Of a stretch of DNA of 23,049 nucleotides, positions 22,510 to 23,049 are shown piece after piece; the stretch's first letter is position 1, and every line of letters starts with the position of its first letter. The stretch spans positions 1-23,049 of the forward strand of contig JBMSQF010000042.1 of the NCBI GenBank assembly GCA_049423145.1, in the 5' to 3' direction. The DNA comes from RFTU01 sp049423145. GTDB taxonomy: Bacteria; Pseudomonadota; Gammaproteobacteria; Burkholderiales; Burkholderiaceae_C. The notes beneath the pieces are model-generated. The model was not told the origin of the DNA and made no database searches. It saw only the letters and a list, made by a program, of their open reading frames with translations. Made by a program: the position numbers and the translations under genes.

Positions 22510-22514
22510 ACTTA

Positions 22515-23049
22515 ATGAAAAACGCCACCTTTCGCCAGTGGCGGGTGTTCGCCGAAGTGGCCCGCCACTTGAGCTTCACCCGAGCCGCGCAAAGCCTGCA
22601 CCTGACGCCGCCAGCGGTCACGCAGCAGGTCAAGGAACTCGAGGGCCATGTGGGACTGCCCTTGTTCTCACGAATCGGACGTCAGGTGCAGCTCACCACA
22701 GCCGGGGAGTACATGCTGGTGTACGCACGCCGCCTCTTGGGGACGGTGCAGGAGGCTGAAGAGGCGGTGGCCCGGCTGATGAAGTCTGAAGCGGGGTCGC
22801 TGACGCTGGGCCTGGTGAGCACGGCCAAGTACTTCCTCCCGGCCTTTCTCGCGGGATTTCGTCAGCGCTACCCCGGGGTCGACGTGAGCCTGCAGGTGGG
22901 CAACCGGGGCCAACTGGTGTCGTGGATCAAGGCGGGCGATGTGGATGTGGCGGTGATGGGCAAGATACCGAGCGACCTGGTGGCCCGCGCCGATGCCTTC
23001 GCCCTGCACCCGCAGGTGTTCGTGGCGCCACCGGACCACCCGCTGCTGG
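22515..23049 (+). CDS. cbbR: CbbR, LysR-family regulator of the cbb operon (C-terminus cut by window edge)
   Basis: CbbR activates the CO2-fixation operon in response to metabolites such as ribulose 1,5-bisphosphate or NADPH. About 178 residues are present of an expected 300 or so. The N-terminal winged helix-turn-helix reads FRQWRVFAEVARHLSFTRAA, then SLHLTPPAVTQQVKELEGHV (28-47) and LPLFSRIGRQVQLTTAGE (48-65). The linker helix and the start of the effector domain follow, with LTLGLVSTAKYFLPAFLAGF and GNRGQLVSWIKAGDVDVAVMG, typical of CbbR. The ATG at 22515 has only weak ribosome binding. Divergent placement 168 bases from cbbL is the standard arrangement. The gene runs off the right edge. 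Confidence 0.94.
   Translation, partial: MKNATFRQWRVFAEVARHLSFTRAAQSLHLTPPAVTQQVKELEGHVGLPLFSRIGRQVQLTTAGEYMLVYARRLLGTVQEAEEAVARLMKSEAGSLTLGLVSTAKYFLPAFLAGFRQRYPGVDVSLQVGNRGQLVSWIKAGDVDVAVMGKIPSDLVARADAFALHPQVFVAPPDHPLL

Noticed and set aside
1..23049. CRISPR array, tRNA or rRNA genes, insertion sequences, Moco riboswitch upstream of modA
   Set aside because: I looked for regularly spaced repeats, cloverleaf sequences, transposase frames and conserved riboswitch stems and saw none that could be supported.

Overview
This window reads as a lithoautotrophy island from a high-GC betaproteobacterium, most likely of the order Burkholderiales (a Comamonadaceae-like genus). That placement is an inference from codon use, the look of the proteins and gene order; no 16S or other marker is present. 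No gene-free stretch exceeds 300 bases; the longest is 240 bases (6124-6363).

Bases 1-6123, minus strand: a thiosulfate-oxidation (Sox) operon transcribed right to left as soxC-soxD-soxY-soxZ-soxA-soxX-soxB, with soxB cut by the left edge. It encodes the SoxXA cytochrome, the SoxYZ sulfur carrier, the SoxB hydrolase and the Mo/haem sulfane dehydrogenase SoxCD. This is the full complement for oxidising thiosulfate to sulfate without sulfur globules. The soxZ/soxA and soxX/soxB junctions carry prominent inverted repeats.

Bases 6364-10070: a persulfide dioxygenase-type metallo-beta-lactamase protein (Blh, minus strand) lies divergent from two half-length YeeE/YedE sulfur transporters and a SulP anion transporter (plus strand). 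The blh/yeeE spacer holds a probable repressor operator. Together these genes would import or export sulfur species and detoxify persulfide around the Sox system.

Bases 10069-16411: metal and redox supply. A Fur-box promoter drives an orphan periplasmic Fe(III)-binding protein (plus strand). On the minus strand follow modA-modB-modC (molybdate import, relevant to the Mo enzyme SoxC), a 33-residue secreted-peptide candidate, a membrane-anchored TlpA-type thioredoxin with a degenerate Lgt-like membrane domain, a PCu(A)C copper chaperone and a DUF2796/ZrgA-family protein. A small c-type cytochrome with its own terminator separates modA from the Calvin-cycle genes.

Bases 16540-23049: a Calvin-Benson-Bassham operon cbbL-cbbS-cbbX-cbbY-cbbF-cbbP (minus strand) with red-type form IC Rubisco and its activase, and the divergent LysR regulator gene cbbR (plus strand, cut by the right edge). 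The shared cbbL/cbbR spacer holds direct repeats expected of CbbR operators.

Functionally, electrons from thiosulfate enter cytochrome c through SoxXA and SoxCD and would support CO2 fixation by the cbb operon, with Mo, Cu and Fe handling genes in between. I found no wholly new system. The least explained items are the small peptide gene, the TlpA fusion, the extra cysteines in SoxY and the repeat structures inside the sox operon.
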